Part shown: one piece after another, positions 56,354 through 64,000 of the stretch
Numbering within the stretch: the stretch's first letter is position 1
Layout of the letters: every line of letters starts with the position of its first letter
Origin: Streptomyces sp. B3I8
GTDB lineage: Bacteria > Actinomycetota > Actinomycetes > Streptomycetales > Streptomycetaceae
Assembly (NCBI RefSeq): GCF_030816915.1
Contig: NZ_JAUSYN010000002.1
Span: 5,531,501-5,595,500, forward strand
Direction: 5' to 3'
Length of the DNA: 64,000 bases
Made by a program: the position numbers and the translations under genes
The notes under the pieces: model-generated
The model's database searches: none
What the model was told of the DNA's origin: nothing
The model's input: the letters and a program-made list of their open reading frames with translations, nothing else

Positions 56354-57124
56354 TCAGCCCCGCCGCAGCGCCGGGTGTTCCGAGACCACCGTGGCCGAGC
56401 CGGGCGCGATCTCCGTGAACCCCGCGTCCCGGACCAACGGCAGCCCGGACGCGGTCAGTTCCGTCCACCGCGCCGTCGGCGCCGTGCGCACGGCCAGCGG
56501 GAACCCGGCCGCCCGCCAGTCGGCGCGCCGCGCGTCGGACAGCTCCCACCAGGCCAGTTGCGCCCCGTGGCCGGCCTGGGCCATCGCCTTGCCCGCCGAC
56601 ATCGCCAGCTCCGGGTTGAGCCACAGCACCGGTACGCCGGTCCCGGCGGCGGGCGGCGGCTCCGGGTCGTCGAGGTCGGTGCCGGAGACCTGCAGCCGGG
56701 CCAGGTCCTTGGGCCAGCCGTCCAGCGGCACCGGCGGGAAGACCCGCACCTGTGCGGAGCCGCCGGTGACCGTGATGCCGTCCAGCGCCTCGGCCCGCCG
56801 CCACTCCGCGCCGCGCGCCCTTCGCACCACCTTGCGGATGCGGGCGTCCTGCCAGTCCCGCACCGCCCCGGCCCAGGGGCCGTCGCCGTGCGACCGCTCG
56901 TCGCTCAGCATCACCAGGACCGCGCGGGCCGCCGTCTCCAGCGCGTCGGTGCGGGCCGGCGGGGCGTCCCGCTCGATCCGGACCACGAGCGGCAGCACGA
57001 ACTGCCGTGCGCTGTCGCGGGCGTTCGGTTCGGTGCGGAAGGGACTGTCCTGCTCCCGGGCGTACGGCGGTGGCGTCGCGGCGGGGGAGGGCGGAGGGCT
57101 GGTCGGGGCCGGGTCGGTCGTCAC
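56354..57124 (-). CDS. PTH2-like peptidyl-tRNA hydrolase family protein
   Basis: A 256-residue protein from a GTG. After a Pro-rich leader come 'RQFVLPLVVRIERDAPP', 'AARAVLVMLSDER' and 'ARIRKVVRRARGAEWRRAE', then the PTH2-like end: 'VPVLWLNPELAMSAGKAMAQ', 'AGHGAQLAWWEL' and 'LPLVRDAGFTEIAPGSATVV'. The core 'MSAGKAMAQAGHGA' matches the Lys-His region of PTH2 peptidyl-tRNA hydrolases. Whether it hydrolyses peptidyl-tRNA is not proved. It is 135 bp upstream of the MNIO gene on the same strand. Confidence 0.75.
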   Translation of the reverse strand: MTTDPAPTSPPPSPAATPPPYAREQDSPFRTEPNARDSARQFVLPLVVRIERDAPPARTDALETAARAVLVMLSDERSHGDGPWAGAVRDWQDARIRKVVRRARGAEWRRAEALDGITVTGGSAQVRVFPPVPLDGWPKDLARLQVSGTDLDDPEPPPAAGTGVPVLWLNPELAMSAGKAMAQAGHGAQLAWWELSDARRADWRAAGFPLAVRTAPTARWTELTASGLPLVRDAGFTEIAPGSATVVSEHPALRRG

Positions 57125-57163
57125 GGTCCCCAGTCTGCCAGGGGCGCGATCACGACCGTCCGG

Positions 57164-57394
57164 TCAGCCCGAGCAGGCGGTCCGCTGGGCCTCCTGCCAC
57201 TCGCAGACGGGACACAGCGTGATGCCCTGGTGCGACTGCGGGTACTCCGTCGGCTCCCTGCACAGCACGCACTCCGCGTACGGCGGCCCGCCGGCCTCCG
57301 GCACCGCCGCCGTGGGTCCGGCGGGCGCGCGGTAGACGTCCGTCTCCGGCGCGGACCCGGCCGTCTCCCGCGCTTCCTTCGCTGTCTCAGCCAT
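57164..57394 (-). CDS. Small zinc-ribbon-like protein
   Basis: A 76-residue protein with two CxxC pairs, 'CVLCREP' and 'CPVCEWQ', 17 residues apart, which should hold one zinc. The N-terminal 40 residues are disordered (Ala/Pro/Glu-rich). It may be a nucleic-acid or protein adaptor; no family name is certain. TGGAGTC precedes the ATG at 57394. Confidence 0.75.
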   Translation of the reverse strand: MAETAKEARETAGSAPETDVYRAPAGPTAAVPEAGGPPYAECVLCREPTEYPQSHQGITLCPVCEWQEAQRTACSG

Positions 57395-57435
57395 GACTCC
57401 AGCGTAGAGCCGGCCCATGACAGTCGCGGCCGGGC

Positions 57436-58329
57436 TCAGTGGCGCCCCGCCGAGGCACCGATGAGCTCGGAGACCCGGACGAACCGGTAGCCGCGCTCGC
57501 GCAGTTCCGGTACGACCTGCCGTACCGCCCGCTCGGTGACCGGGGCCGCGCTGCGGGTGCAGTGCAGGACGACCACGGAACCGGGGCGTACACCGTCGAG
57601 CACCTGGCGCGCCACGGCGCCCGCGTCCGTGGCGAAGGCGTCCCCGCCGACCACGTCCCACTGCACCGCCGTGACACCGAGCGCGCTGACCGCCCGCAAC
57701 GACCGCCGGTCGTGGCAGCCGCCGGGGAAACGGAAGTACGGCATCGGACGGGGCACGCCCGCCGCGCGGATCGCGGTGAACGCCCGCTCGACGTCGGTGC
57801 GCATGCGGTCCGTGTCGCCGTCCAGCGTCGGCAGCCCGTAGCAGTCGCCGGTGAAGGAGTAGTGGCTGTAGGAGTGGTTGGCGATCTCGAAGAGCGGGTC
57901 CCGGCCGATGGCCCTCGCCTCGTCCGGGTACTCCTCCGCCCACCGGCCCGTCATGAACACGGTCGCCGGGACCTTCAGCGTGCGCAGGGTGTCGAGCAGC
58001 GCCGGATTGTCGAAGCGCTCCCCGGCGGCGGCGCGGGGCCCCTCGTCGGCGGTCATGTCGGCGTCGAAGGTGAGGGCGACGGTCTTGTGCGCGGCGTCGC
58101 GCGGGCCGTGCGAGAAGACGGGGGCGAGGCCGCCCGGTCCGGGCGCCAGGGTGGGCGGCCGGGGGGTGCCGGGCGCCGAGGGGCGGACGGACGGGGTGGC
58201 GGTGGACGGGGCGGTGGCGGAGGGCCGGGACCCGGGGTGCGCGCCGGTGACGGTGCCGCAGGCGGCGAGGGCGGTGGCGGGCAGGAGACAGAGGGCGGGG
58301 GCGAGGTGCCGCAGGCGACGAGGGATCAC
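57436..58329 (-). CDS. Polysaccharide deacetylase lipoprotein
   Basis: A 297-residue lipoprotein from the GTG at 58329 (an ATG at 58368 would add 13 residues before the signal peptide). Signal segment 'LAPALCLLPATA' ends in lipobox 'LAAC', then a Pro/Thr linker. The NodB domain shows the metal Asp pair 'VALTFDADM', the His pair 'ANHSYSHYSF', 'PYFRFPGGCHDRR' and 'VVVLHC'. It probably removes acetyl groups from peptidoglycan, chitin or another surface glycan. Confidence 0.9.
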   Translation of the reverse strand: MIPRRLRHLAPALCLLPATALAACGTVTGAHPGSRPSATAPSTATPSVRPSAPGTPRPPTLAPGPGGLAPVFSHGPRDAAHKTVALTFDADMTADEGPRAAAGERFDNPALLDTLRTLKVPATVFMTGRWAEEYPDEARAIGRDPLFEIANHSYSHYSFTGDCYGLPTLDGDTDRMRTDVERAFTAIRAAGVPRPMPYFRFPGGCHDRRSLRAVSALGVTAVQWDVVGGDAFATDAGAVARQVLDGVRPGSVVVLHCTRSAAPVTERAVRQVVPELRERGYRFVRVSELIGASAGRH

Positions 58330-58509
58330 CGCATGAAGATAAGCGGATGAATCTGAGAAATCGGCCATCGGAAGGGGCGTCGCCCGCGCCGGGGGTGAGA
58401 CGTCACCCGTCGGCGGTAGTCCCGCCCCCGGGTCCGTCCCGGTGGCCCCGCGTCGTTCGGTGGCCCCGCGTCCCGGGTGGCCCTCCGCCCCGGGGGCCCT
58501 CGGCTGCGC

Positions 58510-59622
58510 TCACTCCGTCACGAGTTCCTTCGCGTCGCGTGCGAGGGCCGTCAGGCGGGAGATCGCGCGGAAGTACTTCTTGCGGTAGCCGCCGTTCAGC
58601 ATCTCCTCGCTGAACAGCCGGTCGAACGGCAGGCCCGAGGCCAGCACCGGCACCTCGCGGTCGTACAGCCGGTCGGCGAGGACGACGAGGCGCAGCGCCG
58701 TCGACTGGTCCGGCACCGGGCCGACGGCGGTGAGGCAGACCGCCCGGAGTCCGTCGGTGAGCGCGCCGTAGCGGCTGGGGTGGACCCGGGCGAGATGGTC
58801 CAGGAGGGCGGGGAAGTCGTCGAGGGAGGCGCCCGGCGTCGCGTGCGCCGCCCTGGTGACCTGCGCGTCGGTGAACGGAGCCGGCGCCTCGGGCAGCCCC
58901 CGGTGGCGGTAGTCCTCGCCGTCGATGCGCAGGGCGCGGAAGTGCGCGGACAGGCCCTGTATCTCGCGCAGGAAGTCGGCGGCGGCGAACCGGCCCTCGC
59001 CGAGCTTGCCCGGCAGGGTGTTCGAGGTGGCGGCCAGCGCGACCCCGGCCTCGACCAGACGGCCCAGCAGGGTCGAGACGAGGACGGTGTCCCCGGGGTC
59101 GTCCAGTTCGAACTCGTCGATGCACAGCAGCCGGTGCTCGGAGAGGGTCCGCACGGTCTGCTGGAAACCGAGGGCGCCGACCAGGTTGGTCAGCTCCACG
59201 AAGGTGCCGAACGCCTTGCGCTCGGGCGGGGCGGGGGTGGCGTGCCAGAGGGAGGCCAGCAGGTGGGTCTTGCCGACGCCGTAGCCGCCGTCGAGATAGA
59301 CGCCGCGGGGGCCGGCCGGGGCCTTGGCCCTGCGGGCGCCCCTTCCGAAGCCGAGGCCGAGGAACGAGCGCTTTCCGGCGCTCTCCGGCCCCCCGCCGTC
59401 GAGCCCGGCGGCGAAGCCCTCCAGGACGCGGACGGCCTCGGTCTGGCTGGGCTGGTTCGGGTCCGGGAGGTATGTGGCGAAGCGGACCGAGTCGAAGCGC
59501 GGCGGCGGCACCATTTCGGCGACCAGCCGGTCGGCCGGGACGTGGGGCTCGCGGGCGCACAGCGAGAGCGGGGTCGTGTCGGCCATCGGTTCGATCCCGG
59601 TGGCGGGGGTGGAGTGGGGCAC
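58510..59622 (-). CDS. zapE: ZapE/AFG1-like ATPase
   Basis: A 370-residue P-loop ATPase. Walker A is 'YLDGGYGVGKTHLLASLWH', Walker B 'EHRLLCIDEFELDDPGD', and the sensor region 'VALAATSNTLPGKLGEGRFA'. The family (LACE1/AFG1) in E. coli binds FtsZ late in division; the actinobacterial role is assumed similar. The GTG at 59622 is used (GGGG upstream), with an ATG at 59586 as alternative. It is divergent from the RibD-C reductase gene, with 37 bp between starts. Confidence 0.9.
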   Translation of the reverse strand: MPHSTPATGIEPMADTTPLSLCAREPHVPADRLVAEMVPPPRFDSVRFATYLPDPNQPSQTEAVRVLEGFAAGLDGGGPESAGKRSFLGLGFGRGARRAKAPAGPRGVYLDGGYGVGKTHLLASLWHATPAPPERKAFGTFVELTNLVGALGFQQTVRTLSEHRLLCIDEFELDDPGDTVLVSTLLGRLVEAGVALAATSNTLPGKLGEGRFAAADFLREIQGLSAHFRALRIDGEDYRHRGLPEAPAPFTDAQVTRAAHATPGASLDDFPALLDHLARVHPSRYGALTDGLRAVCLTAVGPVPDQSTALRLVVLADRLYDREVPVLASGLPFDRLFSEEMLNGGYRKKYFRAISRLTALARDAKELVTE

Positions 59623-59659
59623 GGTTCCCCATGGTAGGCGCCGTGCCAGACTGCACCGC

Positions 59660-60490
59660 ATGCGACGCCTGCTGCCTGTGAGCGATACGACACGTGGAGC
59701 TGCTGATGAGGGGGTTCGGGCCGGTGGCGACCGGCCCGACGTCCGTCCCGCCGCTGTCGGGCGCGAATGGACGTTCGATGAGCTTGCCGCCGCTTACGCC
59801 TACCCCGCGGCCGAGGGCGGGCAGCCGCGGCCGTGGCTGCGGGCGAACATGATCTCCACCCTCGACGGGGCCGCGCAGCACGAGGGCCACTCCGAGCCGA
59901 TCTCCGGCGCGGCCGACATGCGGATCTTCGGGGTGCTGCGGGCACTGGCCGACGTGGTGGTCGTCGGCGCGGAGACGGTACGGCAGGAGGGGTACCGGCC
60001 GGCCCGCGCGCGGGCCGGGTCCGCGGCGCTGCGGGAGGCCGCCGGGCAGGGGCCGGCACCGGCGATCGCGGTGGTCAGCGCGGGGCTCGAACTGGACTTC
60101 ACGCTGCCGCTGTTCACGTCGCCGCTGGTGCCGACGCTGCTGCTGACGGGGGCGGCGGCGGATCCGGGGCGGGTGGCGGAGGCGGAGCGGGCGGGGGTGC
60201 GGGTGCTGGTCGCGGGGGACGGGGCGGGGGTGGATCCGGGGCGGGCGGTGCGGGTGCTGGGAGAGGCGGGGCTGACGCGGCTGCTGACGGAGGGAGGTCC
60301 GCGGCTGCTCGGGCAGTTCATGGCGGCGGGGGTGCTGGACGAGTTGTGTCTGACGGTGGCGCCGGTGGCGGTGGCGGGGGGTGCGCAGCGGATCGCCGGG
60401 GGACCGGGGGTGGTGGTGCCGGTCCGGTACCGACTGGCGTCCGTACTGGAGGAGGAGGGGTTTCTGTTCACGCGTTACCGGCGGGGGTGA
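59660..60490 (+). CDS. RibD C-terminal-type reductase
   Basis: A 276-residue protein of the dihydrofolate-reductase-like fold: 'RPWLRANMISTLDGAAQHEG', 'DMRIFGVLRALADVVVVGAE', 'TVRQEGY', 'IAVVSAGLELDFTLPLF', and 'LTRLLTEGGPRLLGQFMAAG'. The matches to the pyrimidine reductase of riboflavin synthesis (NADPH site 'GAETVR' and 'EGGP') are clear, but no deaminase domain or other rib genes are near, so the substrate may differ. The ATG at 59660 is used. Confidence 0.87.
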   Translation: MRRLLPVSDTTRGAADEGVRAGGDRPDVRPAAVGREWTFDELAAAYAYPAAEGGQPRPWLRANMISTLDGAAQHEGHSEPISGAADMRIFGVLRALADVVVVGAETVRQEGYRPARARAGSAALREAAGQGPAPAIAVVSAGLELDFTLPLFTSPLVPTLLLTGAAADPGRVAEAERAGVRVLVAGDGAGVDPGRAVRVLGEAGLTRLLTEGGPRLLGQFMAAGVLDELCLTVAPVAVAGGAQRIAGGPGVVVPVRYRLASVLEEEGFLFTRYRRG

Positions 60491-60750
60491 GGGCGGGGGG
60501 TCTCTCGCCCCCGCCGCCTCTGCCCGTCCCGACTCCCGGGGGCTGCGCCCCGGACCCCCTTGGGCGGGGTGGGCTGCCGGGCGCGGGTGGGTGGGGGTTC
60601 CCGCGCGGTTCCCCACGCCCCTGTGGGCCCCTGGACGCGTTGGTCCTCGCCGTCCTTGTGGGGGTGCCTACACCTACCTCGGGTGGGAAGACGGGGCAGG
60701 ATGGTAGGGGCCCGTGTCCGGGTCCCAGAGGGAGAAGAGGGGCAGACGGC
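60491..60750. repeat. Intergenic mosaic repeat, copy 3
   Basis: The gap contains CCGGGGGCTGCGCCCCGG (near 60532) and CGCGCGGTTCCCCACGCCCC (60604-60623), the same units seen at 38085-38150 and 41753-41825. No gene is seen; the promoter for the next gene is presumably near 60690. Confidence 0.65.
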
Positions 60751-61224
60751 GTGTTCACGAGCGTACTGATGATCGAGAAGGCCCTGACGACCGCCGACGT
60801 GGAGTTCGTCACCACCCTGCACGGCGAGGAGACCGTCTCCTTCCACGTGCTGCTCCAACCCCGCGGCGACCAGGCCGACCGCCTGTTGCGCGCACTGGAC
60901 GACGTCGCCCTCGGCGAGCTCGACGAGGCGGCCCGGGAGGGCGAGACCCCCGAGGGCGACGAGGCGCTCGCCCCGGGCCGGCAGGCCCTCGACGTCTCCC
61001 TGCGCGCCCTGCGCGCCGCCGGCAGTGAGGCGGACGGCAGACTCATCGAGGCGCATCCCCTGGACGCGCTCAAGGCGCTCGTGGCCGAGACCGGCGCCGA
61101 CGAGGTGATCGTGCTGACCGATCCGCACTATGTGGAGGAGTTCTTCCACCGCGACTGGGCCTCCCGGGCCCGGCACAAGATCGGCGTACCGGTGCTGAAG
61201 CTGTTCAGCCACAGCAAGGACTGA
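60751..61224 (+). CDS. Universal-stress-like hypothetical protein
   Basis: A 157-residue protein from a GTG: 'FTSVLMIEKALTTADVEFVT', 'VSFHVLLQPRGDQADRLLRA', 'LDALKALVAETGADEVIVLT', 'PHYVEEFFHRDWASRARHKI' and 'GVPVLKLFSH'. The alternating strand-helix pattern and the final 'VPVLKL' strand are those of a Usp-type or Rossmann-like fold. Some databases label relatives as indole-3-glycerol-phosphate synthase, but no such motifs are present. It is followed by murC on the same strand. Confidence 0.75.
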   Translation: MFTSVLMIEKALTTADVEFVTTLHGEETVSFHVLLQPRGDQADRLLRALDDVALGELDEAAREGETPEGDEALAPGRQALDVSLRALRAAGSEADGRLIEAHPLDALKALVAETGADEVIVLTDPHYVEEFFHRDWASRARHKIGVPVLKLFSHSKD

Positions 61225-61336
61225 GGCACGGACCGGCACGAAACGGGCGTGCGGCGGGCCGTGCCGGGCACCGCATAGGCTGTGCTCGGCGCCCGTGGGC
61301 GCGCTCACCGTCGTACCGCACCTGGGAGAGACACGT

Positions 61337-62725
61337 ATGGCACCCGGCCTTCCCCCCGCCATGGACCGACCGCACTTCATCGGCATCGGCGGCGCCGGAA
61401 TGTCGGGCATCGCCAAGATCCTCGCCCAGCGCGGCGCCAAGGTCGCCGGCAGTGACGCCAAGGACTCGCCGACGGCGGACGCGCTGCGCGCGCTCGGCGT
61501 CACCGTGCACCTCGGCCACGCCGCCGAGCACCTCGCCGACGACGCGAGCTGTGTCGTCGTCTCCTCCGCGATCCGCGCCGACAACCCGGAGCTCGCCCGC
61601 GCCGCCGAGCGCGGCATCCCGGTCGTCCACCGTTCGGACGCGCTCGCCCGGCTGATGGACGGGCTGCGCCCGATCGCCGTCGCCGGCACGCACGGCAAGA
61701 CGACCACCACCTCCATGCTCGCCGTCTCCCTCACCGAGCTGGGCCGCGAGCCCTCGTACGCGATCGGCGGCGACCTGGACGCGCCCGGCTCCAACGCCCT
61801 GCACGGCGAGGGCGACCTCTTCGTCGCCGAGGCCGACGAGAGCGACCGCAGCTTCCACAAGTACGCCCCCGAGGTCGCCATCGTCCTCAACGTCGAGCTC
61901 GACCACCACGCCAACTACGCCTCCCTCGAAGAGATCCACGAGTCCTTCGAGACGTTCGCCGGGCGGATCGTCCCCGGCGGCACGCTCGTCGTCAGCGCCG
62001 ACCACGAGGGCGCCCGCGAGCTGACCCGGCGGCTGGCCGGCTCGGTGCGCACGGTCACGTACGGGGCGGCCGACGACGCCGACGTGCGCGTGCTGTCCGT
62101 CGTGCCGCACGGGCTGACCAGCGAGGTCACCGTCGAGCTGGACGGTGCCCCGCTCACCTTCACCGTCTCCGTCCCCGGCCGGCACTACGCGCACAACGCG
62201 GTCGCCGCGCTCGTGGCCGGCCGGGCGCTCGGCATCCCGGCCGTCGAGCTGGCCCCCGCCCTCGCCGCCTACCGGGGTGTCAAGCGGCGTCTTCAGCTCA
62301 AGGGCGAGGCGGCCGGCGTCCAGGTCGTCGACTCCTACGCGCACCACCCCACCGAGATGACCGCCGACCTGGAGGCGATGCGCTCCGGGACCGAGGGCCG
62401 CATCCTCGTCGTCTTCCAGCCGCACCTGTTCTCCCGCACCCAGGAGCTGGGCAAGGAGATGGGGCAGGCCCTCGCCCTCGCGGACGCCTCGCTCGTCCTC
62501 GACATCTATCCCGCCCGCGAGGACCCGATCCCCGGCATCACTAGCGAGCTGATCATCGACGCGGCCCGGGCCGCCGGCGCCGACGTGCGTACCGTGCACG
62601 GCATGGACGAGGTGCCCGAGGCCGTCGCGGGAATGACGGAGCCCGGCGATCTCGTTCTCACCATGGGCGCCGGAGACGTGACCGACCTCGGTCCGCGCAT
62701 CCTGGAGCGCCTCGCGCGACGGTAG
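61337..62725 (+). CDS. murC: UDP-N-acetylmuramate--L-alanine ligase
   Basis: A 462-residue Mur ligase that adds L-Ala to UDP-MurNAc in peptidoglycan synthesis. The UDP-binding N-domain has 'HFIGIGGAGMSGIAKILA', the ATP loop is 'VAGTHGKTTTTSMLAVSL', and central and C-domain blocks include 'VAEADESDRSFHKY', 'LNVELDHHANY' and 'VDSYAHHPTEMTADLEAM'. GGGAGAG lies 8 bases before the ATG at 61337. It stands apart from the main mur/fts cluster, as in other streptomycetes. Confidence 0.96.
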   Translation: MAPGLPPAMDRPHFIGIGGAGMSGIAKILAQRGAKVAGSDAKDSPTADALRALGVTVHLGHAAEHLADDASCVVVSSAIRADNPELARAAERGIPVVHRSDALARLMDGLRPIAVAGTHGKTTTTSMLAVSLTELGREPSYAIGGDLDAPGSNALHGEGDLFVAEADESDRSFHKYAPEVAIVLNVELDHHANYASLEEIHESFETFAGRIVPGGTLVVSADHEGARELTRRLAGSVRTVTYGAADDADVRVLSVVPHGLTSEVTVELDGAPLTFTVSVPGRHYAHNAVAALVAGRALGIPAVELAPALAAYRGVKRRLQLKGEAAGVQVVDSYAHHPTEMTADLEAMRSGTEGRILVVFQPHLFSRTQELGKEMGQALALADASLVLDIYPAREDPIPGITSELIIDAARAAGADVRTVHGMDEVPEAVAGMTEPGDLVLTMGAGDVTDLGPRILERLARR

Positions 62726-62799
62726 CCGTCGCGGCAGCGGCGGTGGCGCCGACAACGGGTCAACGGGTCCACGGATCTACGGGTAAAGGGGTGGCAGTC

Positions 62800-63207
62800 A
62801 TGGCGTACGACGTCGACAAGCCGGACGAGCAGTGGCGCGCGGAGCTGAACCCGGCGGAGTACGCGGTGCTCCGCCAGGCCGCCACGGAGCCGGCGTTCAC
62901 CGGTGAGTACACCGACACCAAGACCGAGGGCGTGTACTCCTGCCGCGCCTGCGGTGCCGAACTGTTCACCTCCGGCACCAAGTTCGAGTCCCACTGCGGA
63001 TGGCCGTCCTTCTACGACCCGAAGGACACCGACGCGGTGGAGCTGATCCAGGACCGGACCCACGGGATGGTCCGCACCGAGGTGCGCTGCGCCCGGTGCG
63101 GTTCACACCTCGGGCACGTGTTCGAGGGAGAGGGGTACCCCACCCCCACGGACCAGCGGTACTGCATCAACAGCATCTCGCTGCGACTGGCGCCCGACGA
63201 GAGCTGA
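62800..63207 (+). CDS. msrB: Peptide-methionine (R)-S-oxide reductase MsrB
   Basis: A 135-residue zinc-binding reductase that repairs oxidised methionine. Two CxxC pairs hold zinc ('YSCRACGAELF', 'VRCARCGSHLGHV'), 'FESHCGWPSFY' forms the substrate pocket, and the catalytic Cys is in 'QRYCINSISL'. The ATG at 62800 has AAAGGGG at good spacing; a GTG at 62791 is also in frame. It lies 74 bp after murC on the same strand. Confidence 0.95.
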   Translation: MAYDVDKPDEQWRAELNPAEYAVLRQAATEPAFTGEYTDTKTEGVYSCRACGAELFTSGTKFESHCGWPSFYDPKDTDAVELIQDRTHGMVRTEVRCARCGSHLGHVFEGEGYPTPTDQRYCINSISLRLAPDES

Positions 63208-63266
63208 CAGAGGCCGCCAGGGGTGTTCGCCCCTGGCGGCCGTGGCCGGTCGGCCCTTCCGGCCGG

Positions 63267-64000
63267 TCAGTTCTCCCAGCCGGTCCACGCCTCCAGCTCG
63301 TCCTCGGTGACCTCGTACTCGGCCGTCACCCGCTCGGCCTCCGCCGTGGCCCCGCGGGCCCGCAGGATCCGGACGAGGACCACCGCCGCGTGCCACGCCG
63401 TCTCGTCCCAGGGGTCGTCCTCGCCCCCGGCCGGTACGTTTAGGGCGGCGCGGGCCGCCTCCTCCGCGGCGTCCGGGGCGCCGAGCAGGAGCCGGATGCT
63501 CGCCAGCCCGGCCAGCACATCGCCCAGCAGCCGCACGGCCTCGTCGAGACCCGTGCCGTCCGTCGTTTCCCGGCCCGCCGCTGCCGCCCTTCCCCCTCCC
63601 GCGTCGGCCGCTCCGTCCCGCGTCGCCGCTCCGACGGGCGTCGGCGCGGTGAGCAGGGCGCGGGCCGCCTCCAGCTGTCCTGCCGCCTCCTCGGTCCGCC
63701 CCTCGGCATACAGCACACGGGCGCAGGCGAACCGTAGTCCGGCCCGGTCCTCGACCGGGGCCGCCGTTGCCTCCGCTCCGGCCAGCGCGGCCTCCGCGTC
63801 GGCCAGCAGCGCGCCCACCGTCGCCGGGTCCGGACGGCAGGACAGGGCCCGGCGGAGCGCGGCCAGCCGCTCCGCGGTCCGGCCGGCCGCGGCGAAGCCA
63901 CGGGCGGCCGCCGCGTGGCGGCGCGACGCCTCCGGCCCGTACCCCAACCACCGGCCGAGCAGGTCCTCCAGCTCCGGACGCGGGGGCAGCCCGGGTATCT
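63267..64000 (-). CDS. TPR-like helical protein (5' end outside the window)
   Basis: The frame is open to the right edge, so the N-terminus is missing; about 244 residues are visible. They are almost all Ala-rich helices in repeated pairs ('RRHAAAARGFAAAGRTAERL', 'ADAEAALAGAEATAAPVED', 'RVLYAEGRTEEAAGQLEAAR', 'LLGAPDAAEEAARAAL'), the look of tetratricopeptide repeats, ending in an acidic tail 'EDELEAWTGWEN'. TPR proteins serve as binding scaffolds; the partner is unknown. It is convergent with msrB. Confidence 0.75.
   Translation of the reverse strand, partial: IPGLPPRPELEDLLGRWLGYGPEASRRHAAAARGFAAAGRTAERLAALRRALSCRPDPATVGALLADAEAALAGAEATAAPVEDRAGLRFACARVLYAEGRTEEAAGQLEAARALLTAPTPVGAATRDGAADAGGGRAAAAGRETTDGTGLDEAVRLLGDVLAGLASIRLLLGAPDAAEEAARAALNVPAGGEDDPWDETAWHAAVVLVRILRARGATAEAERVTAEYEVTEDELEAWTGWEN

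Noticed and set aside
60751..61224. Indole-3-glycerol-phosphate synthase
   Set aside because: The protein is far too short and lacks TIM-barrel and phosphate-binding motifs; it looks Usp-like.

Overview
The window is chromosomal DNA from a Streptomyces. It has very high GC, many GTG starts, strong purine-rich ribosome binding sites and GC-rich hairpin terminators without T-tracts. From memory, the gene order resembles the S. coelicolor stretch from about SCO5998 to SCO6062; this was not checked against any database. No rRNA, tRNA or CRISPR array was seen.

Left arm (1-10.5 kb) is accessory DNA. It holds the end of a LysR regulator, an IS630-type transposase relic with two internal deletions, an S24/S26-like peptidase-fold protein, an XRE/DUF5753 + DUF397 pair divergent from an anti-sigma-type ATPase, and a MurA-type enolpyruvyl transferase fused to an N-terminal helix-turn-helix. 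Between this murA-like gene and aconitase lies about 5.4 kb of inserted material: a DUF4236 protein, a VOC protein, a GNAT acetyltransferase and a scrambled Tn7-like tnsA/tnsB element that encloses three uncharacterised genes. The tnsA start is flanked by three direct repeats spaced like TnsB-binding sites. The murA-like gene and acnA carry the same ATCTC-N6-GAGAT palindrome in their upstream regions.

Carbohydrate region (10.5-32.8 kb): acnA (with a candidate iron box), a secreted AA10 polysaccharide monooxygenase with CBM2 under a perfect CebR box, two large secreted GH92 alpha-mannosidases that share the operator GACAACGTTGTC, a methyltransferase, the ngcEFG-type sugar ABC transporter, a ROK repressor (rok7B7-like), and xylFGH, in which xylH carries a one-base insertion. 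Together these look like a locus for attacking plant and fungal polysaccharide or mannoprotein and importing the released sugars.

Core region (32.9-46.5 kb): dxs, an APC amino-acid permease, a NYN-domain protein, a propeller-like hypothetical, the fadA/fadB beta-oxidation pair, RNase D, an orphan LuxR-type response regulator, a DUF3000 protein and hemE.

Right arm (46.5-64 kb): a rhomboid protease, a CoA-disulfide-reductase-like flavoprotein, a DUF4349 lipoprotein, hemG/hemY and hemQ (coproporphyrin-dependent haem synthesis), a TIGR04222 membrane protein next to DUF4142 and DUF692/MNIO proteins (a possible peptide-modifying group), a PTH2-like protein, a polysaccharide deacetylase, zapE, a RibD-C reductase, murC, msrB and the start of a TPR-like protein that leaves the window.

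The strongest leads are the HTH-MurA protein with its operator shared with acnA, the broken Tn7-like island with preserved end repeats, the GH92 operator set, the xylH frameshift and the MNIO/TIGR04222 neighbourhood.
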